From: SIG607 sp045590395
Lineage (GTDB): Bacteria; Bacillota; Clostridia; Oscillospirales; Acutalibacteraceae
NCBI GenBank assembly: GCA_045590395.1
Contig: JAZNQX010000091.1
Span: forward strand, 1 to 7,661
Length of the DNA: 7,661 nucleotides
Reading direction: 5' to 3'
Made by a program: the position numbers and the translations under genes. The notes beneath the pieces were generated by a model. That model ran no database searches. It worked only from the letters and a program-made list of their open reading frames with translations, and was not told where the DNA came from. How positions within the stretch are numbered: the first letter of the stretch is position 1; every line of letters starts with the position of its first letter. Positions 5,475 to 7,661 of the stretch are shown here, one piece after another.

Positions 5475-5517
5475 TGAAAAAAGAGTTATCCCGAATTTAC
5501 GAGATAACTCTATTTTT
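5475..5517. terminator. Bidirectional intrinsic terminator
   Basis: Arms AGAGTTATCCCG (5482-5493) and CGAGATAACTCT (5500-5511) pair at 11 of 12 positions around AATTTA. On the minus strand the stem is followed by TTTTTT (about 5482-5477), on the plus strand by ATTTTT. It can end the minus-strand lipoprotein transcript (stop at 5661) and stop anything reading rightwards from the Xre side. Confidence 0.7.
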
Positions 5518-5520
5518 GAT

Positions 5521-5560
5521 GGTATGACAAAAGTCATACTGATACATTGAAAATCATACC
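5521..5560. other. Two mutually exclusive hairpins
   Basis: GTATGAC-AAAA-GTCATAC (5522-5539) is a seven-pair hairpin, but the same left arm GGTATGA (5521-5527) also matches TCATACC (5554-5560) exactly. Only one can form at a time. GTATGAC recurs once more at about 5611. This lies in the 3' region of the lipoprotein transcript. A role in 3'-end folding is speculative. Confidence 0.4.
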
Positions 5561-5660
5561 AAAGATAATGCAGTTGAAAACTTTGTTTTAAAGCAGTCAA
5601 ACCACCGAAAGTATGACGGTTATTCCTGCCCTAGCTTTGGGAACTCTTTTTCGTAACAAT

Positions 5661-6662
5661 TTATTTTTCCAAGTATGCATTAGTTAAATAAGGCACACAA
5701 CTTGTTCCTGATGCACCACTCGTGCTATCCATTTCAATTTCAAGTATAGATATTCCAGTTATATCTACTGTAAATGTATTAGTTTGATAGCCCATTGTGA
5801 TTGCAGATGTTTGGTACAGCAGTTTATCATCACCATATATTTTTATATAACCCTCTCGGTTAGTCCCCCTTTTCTCATAAGGCAATAAAACCGTACCCGT
5901 AAAAGATGTGTATTTGCGTCCTATATCGAAATATATACTTCCATCAATCACAAAATTATTATTATGGAAATTCAAATGGTCAGAATAAACAGTTCCTTTA
6001 TTATCAGTAATGGCTTCGTCACTATACCAAATGTCATCATTTTTTCTTAAATAATCTATATCTTCAATTAAATATGTCCTATCCAACTTGCCGCAGCGAG
6101 TACATTTTTTGTTTCTAAAATCGTGCCCCAAAGCACCTTCTGCAATACTATCGCAACGCTCACAAATTTTAGGACGTGTGCAAGTAGCATCTAAATATTT
6201 GTGGCCTAAAGCCGAACCGCTCACTACATCACAACGTGCACAAATTTTGGGTGATGTGCAAGTGGCAGAAGAATAACTATGTCCCAATGCGGTTCCTACA
6301 ATAACACCGCAGCGAGTACATTTTTTCGGTGAAGTACAAGTAGCTTTAGAGTAATTATGACCTAAGGCAGTTCCGGCAGTTACACCACAAGAACACTTTT
6401 TCGGTGAAGTGCAAGTTGGGTTGGAATAACTGTGAGTATGTGTAAGTTGATTTGTATCATTTCCTATTGGAACTTCGATATTAGATGATGTTTGACTATT
6501 CACCGATTCTGTTGATGTAGTTTCATATGTATTTTGCGATGTTTCCGTTTGAGATTCGGATGGTGTGCTAGTTGGATTGCTACTTGTTTCTGTTGTACCA
6601 CACGCAGATAAACAGAAAAGCATACAAAAAGCAAGCAATAGTGAAATTAGTTTCTTTGACAT
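5661..6662 (-). CDS. Lipoprotein with Cys/His repeats and NPCBM-like domain
   Basis: 333 aa from the ATG at 6662, chosen because GGAGGAAAG lies just upstream and a lipoprotein signal follows at once; an in-frame ATG 12 codons earlier lies inside the preceding terminator. Residues 1-21 are a lipoprotein signal with lipobox LSAC (C21). Residues 23-73 are a Ser/Thr-rich linker. Residues about 77-192 hold four full repeats and a partial one with a period of 26, pattern ALGHxYxxATCTxPKxCxRC: each brings one His and three Cys (for example H102, C109, C115, C118). The first copy is one residue short (CSC rather than CxxC). The rest, about 196-333, resembles the NPCBM carbohydrate-binding module: YFDIGRKYTSFTGTVLLPYE, GYIKIYGDDKLLYQTSAIT, FTVDITGISILEIEMDST. 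Likely surface-bound through the lipid, the linker and repeats presenting a sugar-binding tip. Metal binding by the repeats is an inference. Single-gene unit with a structured RNA upstream. Confidence 0.87.
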   Translation of the reverse strand: MSKKLISLLLAFCMLFCLSACGTTETSSNPTSTPSESQTETSQNTYETTSTESVNSQTSSNIEVPIGNDTNQLTHTHSYSNPTCTSPKKCSCGVTAGTALGHNYSKATCTSPKKCTRCGVIVGTALGHSYSSATCTSPKICARCDVVSGSALGHKYLDATCTRPKICERCDSIAEGALGHDFRNKKCTRCGKLDRTYLIEDIDYLRKNDDIWYSDEAITDNKGTVYSDHLNFHNNNFVIDGSIYFDIGRKYTSFTGTVLLPYEKRGTNREGYIKIYGDDKLLYQTSAITMGYQTNTFTVDITGISILEIEMDSTSGASGTSCVPYLTNAYLEK

Positions 6663-6681
6663 TTTTTCTTTCCTCCAAAAA

Positions 6682-6715
6682 CAAAAAAGTGTGTGCAACC
6701 GAAGCTACACACACT
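6682..6715 (-). terminator. UUCG-capped intrinsic terminator before the lipoprotein gene
   Basis: On the minus strand AGTGTGTGTAGC-TTCG-GTTGCACACACT gives 12 pairs (two wobbles) closed by a C(UUCG)G tetraloop, among the most stable known, then TTTTTTG. The T-run stops about seven bases before the GGAGG of the lipoprotein gene, so it either ends the small RNA that starts near 6845 or acts as an attenuator for the lipoprotein gene. Confidence 0.85.
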
Positions 6716-6845
6716 GAAAAACGCATAACTCCGCTTGCGCCACACAAGTTTGCAATCTACAAGAGAATGTCAAATAAAGAGAATGCGTTTTTACCAAAAA
6801 TAAAAACACTTCCCCTGAAGATTGCACATTATTAACTTGTGTGGC
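6683..6845 (-). ncRNA. Candidate ~163-nt structured RNA with long closing hairpin (6S-like shape)
   Basis: Starts at the predicted +1 of a good promoter and ends at a UUCG terminator. The first 12 bases, GCCACACAAGTT complement, pair perfectly: 6845-6834 with 6750-6739. The helix continues through TGCAATCT (6826-6819 with 6758-6751). Further in, 6816-6801 pairs with 6793-6777 over about 16 positions with one bulge and a seven-base loop. Between them on one side is an 18-base open strand (6759-6776) that contains AAGAGAATG, a second copy of the arm used in the terminal stem (6777-6785), so two folds compete. A long rod with an internal open region, this length and its own promoter recall 6S RNA, but I see no decisive conserved 6S sequence. 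A cis-acting leader for the lipoprotein gene is the main alternative. Confidence 0.5.
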
Positions 6846-6851
6846 ACAAAC

Positions 6852-6880
6852 AGTATATCACACTTTTGAAGTTTTTACAA
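6852..6880 (-). promoter_or_regulatory. Sigma-A promoter with extended -10
   Basis: On the minus strand: -35 TTGTAA (6880-6875), 17 bases, -10 TATACT (6857-6852) preceded by TG at the extended position. The expected start, near 6845, coincides exactly with the first base of the long closing helix of the putative RNA, which supports both calls. No other promoter for the lipoprotein gene was seen. Confidence 0.75.
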
Positions 6881-6945
6881 CTATTTACAACAAATTTATT
6901 TTGTCCCTATTGTAGCACAAGCATAGCATAAAAGCGGCGATAAAT

Positions 6946-7132
6946 CAACGGCTTGCCGTTGTATATCATCAATTCCGGAGGAATTGCATATCATCAAAAC
7001 GAAGTTTTGTATATTATCATTGCGAAAGTGTTTTGATACACACCTAAAGGTGTGATGAGATACAAAGGTGCCGCGCCGCCTTTGTTGATATACACGCTAA
7101 CGCGTGGTGATATACCATTGCTTTCGCAATGG
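6946..7132. repeat. Array of short hairpins joined by TATATCATC / TGATATAC linkers
   Basis: Eight small stems follow each other every 20-28 bases: CAACGGC/GCCGTTG (6946-6961), AATTCC/GGAATT (6971-6985), CAAAAC/GTTTTG (6995-7009), a broken CATTGC copy (7019-7030), CACACCT/AGGTGTG (7039-7054), ACAAAGG/CCTTTGT (7062-7085), CACGC/GCGTG (7093-7106), CCATTGC/GCAATGG (7115-7132). Stem sequences differ while linkers are conserved: TATATCATC, ATATCATC, ATATTATCA on the left, TGATACA, TGAGATAC, TGATATAC, TGATATAC on the right, so the two halves face each other in mirror orientation. No protein frame is credible. I remember similar TGATATAC-linked hairpins between genes of gut Clostridia; function unknown. 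Confidence 0.72.
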
Positions 7133-7133
7133 A

Positions 7134-7169
7134 TAAAAAAATTCCTGTTCCGAAGAACAGAAATTTTTT
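7134..7169. terminator. Bidirectional terminator-like hairpin
   Basis: CTGTTC-CGAA-GAACAG (7145-7160) is flanked by A7 on the left and T6 on the right, so each strand shows a stem followed by a T-run; the A/T flanks extend the pairing (AAAAAAATTcCTGTTC with GAACAGaAATTTTTT). It may stop transcripts from either side of the repeat block, or be just the last hairpin of the array. Confidence 0.6.
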
Positions 7170-7326
7170 GGTGCCGGTGGCGGGACAAATATTTGCCTTG
7201 CAAATATTCACTGCTTGTCGACCCAATGCTTTGCATTCGGTACCCGTCTGCGCAACTTTCGGCTAAAAACAGTCCTCAGGACTGTTTTCTTTACACCGAA
7301 ACCCTCTTAGGCTTCAAGTCCCGCTC
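7167..7326. repeat. Dispersed element with tRNA-Leu-like ends
   Basis: The left end (7167-7186) is a 20-base exact copy of the 3' end of the tRNA-Leu gene and the bases following it (7375-7394), CCA included. The right end contains TTCAAGTCCCGC (7313-7324), the T-arm sequence of the same tRNA in opposite orientation. Between lie hairpins AATATTTGC-CTT-GCAAATATT (7188-7208), AATGC/GCATT (7224-7236) and a perfect 11-pair stem AAAACAGTCCT/AGGACTGTTTT (7266-7288). No gene is seen. Read on the minus strand it starts GAGCGGGACTTGAAG and ends at CCGGCACCA, a layout I associate, from memory only, with a repeat found near tRNAs in gut Clostridia. Confidence 0.6.
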
Positions 7327-7331
7327 ATAAA

Positions 7332-7376
7332 CAAAAAATAACCGAAACCACCCACAATGGGGTAATCTCGGTTATT
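7332..7376 (-). terminator. tRNA transcript terminator
   Basis: Directly after the CCA end, the minus strand folds AATAACCGA (7376-7368) onto TCGGTTATT (7345-7337), with more pairing inside (ACCCC with GGGTGG), followed by TTTTTTG. Standard intrinsic terminator for the tRNA gene. Confidence 0.85.
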
Positions 7377-7463
7377 TGGTGCCGGTGGCGGGACTTGAAC
7401 CCGCACGATGTCGCCATCAATGGATTTTGTGTCCACCTCGTCTGCCAATTCCAACACACCGCC
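7377..7463 (-). tRNA. tRNA-Leu (anticodon CAA), with irregular positions
   Basis: 87 nt including an encoded CCA. All arms are present on the minus strand: acceptor GGCGGTG/CACCGGC, D-arm TTGGAATTGGCAGACGA, anticodon arm GTGGA-CACAAAA-TCCAT with anticodon CAA (reads UUG), a long variable arm GATG-GCGA-CATC as expected for a class II tRNA, and T-arm GCGGG-TTCAAGT-CCCGC. Two positions are odd: residue 33, almost always U, is A (loop C-A-CAA-AA), and pair 2:71 is G-G where GCCGGTG would have paired fully. The first anticodon-stem pair is a G-U. A promoter and terminator flank it, so it is probably transcribed. It may be a functional variant or an early pseudogene. Its 3' end is duplicated at 7167-7186. 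Confidence 0.85.
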
Positions 7464-7478
7464 GAATAAGACTTGTTT

Positions 7479-7508
7479 ATTATACACTAAGGCTTACATA
7501 TAAATCAA
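7479..7508 (-). promoter_or_regulatory. tRNA-Leu promoter
   Basis: On the minus strand: -35 TTGATT (7508-7503), 18 bases, -10 TATAAT (7484-7479). The expected start lies near 7472, about nine bases before the mature tRNA 5' end, a normal short leader for RNase P cleavage. Confidence 0.72.
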
Positions 7509-7568
7509 GAGTTTTTTCGCATTTTTTATATTGTCTCTTTTTCGGGTGATACTATATTCGGTGATTCT

Positions 7569-7661
7569 ATGAATTTTGATGACTTTAAAAAAGAAAAATT
7601 AAGCGGTGACATTGACCGTGACATATCGTTTTTTAAAGATATTTTTAAAAATGATGCTATT
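7569..7661 (+). CDS. Putative GerA-family spore germination protein, N-terminus only
   Basis: 31 codons are visible before the window ends. The ATG follows GGTGAT by three bases, a mediocre, close ribosome site. The peptide has the pattern LSGDIDRDISFFKDIFKNDA: a 'sxxxnixfxkxifxnd' opening that resembles the cytosolic N-terminal segment of GerA/GerKA-type germinant receptor subunits in Clostridia. The fragment is soluble and charged, with no signal peptide. It is divergent from the tRNA gene, 105 bases away. If right, the host forms spores, in line with the rest of the window. With so little sequence another family is quite possible. Confidence 0.5.
   Translation, partial: MNFDDFKKEKLSGDIDRDISFFKDIFKNDAI

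Noticed and set aside
6663..6698. Twelve extra codons at the lipoprotein start
   Set aside because: They lie in the terminator hairpin and its T-run; the later ATG has GGAGG and leads directly into the lipoprotein signal.
6946..7132. CRISPR array
   Set aside because: The units are 20-28 bases, repeats are not constant, and the variable parts are self-complementary; linkers change orientation halfway. No cas gene is near.
6994..7330. Three short open frames (60-92 codons) in the hairpin block
   Set aside because: They overlap each other on both strands, span the repeats and lack ribosome sites.
7519..7554. Sigma-G promoter before the GerA-like gene (GCATT ... GATACTA)
   Set aside because: The spacing of 24 bases is too long and the start would fall almost on the ribosome site, so I cannot support it.

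Overview
The window looks like a chromosome segment from a low-GC, spore-forming Clostridia of the gut type (Oscillospiraceae/Ruminococcaceae-like). The reasons are AT-rich spacers, strong AGGAGG-type ribosome sites with some GTG/TTG starts, SipW-type secretion, extragenic repeat types that I remember from such genomes, and what looks like the start of a GerA-type spore germination gene at the right edge. No species can be named from sequence alone.

Region 1 (1-4275, all minus strand, so transcribed right to left) is one compact secretion operon. It reads: TetR-family regulator, then a SipW/ER-type signal peptidase (Ser-His type, GTG start, 13 bases after the regulator), then four consecutive SipW-dependent TasA/camelysin-like secreted proteins. 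Two are plain single-domain cargo (215 and 210 aa). The third (482 aa) joins a TasA-like domain to a C-terminal right-handed beta-helix. The fourth runs off the left edge. The peptidase very probably matures the neighbouring cargo into surface or matrix fibres or a surface coat. The regulator probably controls the set from palindromes just upstream of itself.

Region 2 (4276-5220) holds a small Cys-rich KTR-type zinc-ribbon protein with a TTG start, an apparently independent short transcript (very good promoter, small hairpin, strong terminator) with no protein assigned, and a 68-aa Xre/HTH_3 repressor on the plus strand. The repressor is preceded by two 24-bp-spaced near-identical palindromes, which are likely its own operators, and is followed by a clean terminator.

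Region 3 (5221-5660) is non-coding: a 115-bp dispersed palindromic element and several further hairpins, one of which can terminate transcription in both directions.

Region 4 (5661-6880, minus strand) holds a lipoprotein with about four and a half 26-residue Cys/His repeats and a C-terminal NPCBM-like (carbohydrate-binding) domain. Upstream of it is a 163-nt putative structured RNA with its own extended -10 promoter, a long closing hairpin and a UUCG-capped terminator ending a few bases before the lipoprotein ribosome site.

Region 5 (6946-7463) is a dense block of repeats: an array of short hairpins joined by TATATCATC/TGATATAC linkers, a bidirectional terminator-like hairpin, and an element whose ends copy pieces of tRNA-Leu. 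It is followed by a minus-strand tRNA-Leu(CAA) gene with promoter and terminator. That tRNA carries two irregular positions (A33 and a G2:G71 mismatch). The first 31 codons of a plus-strand GerA-like gene close the window.
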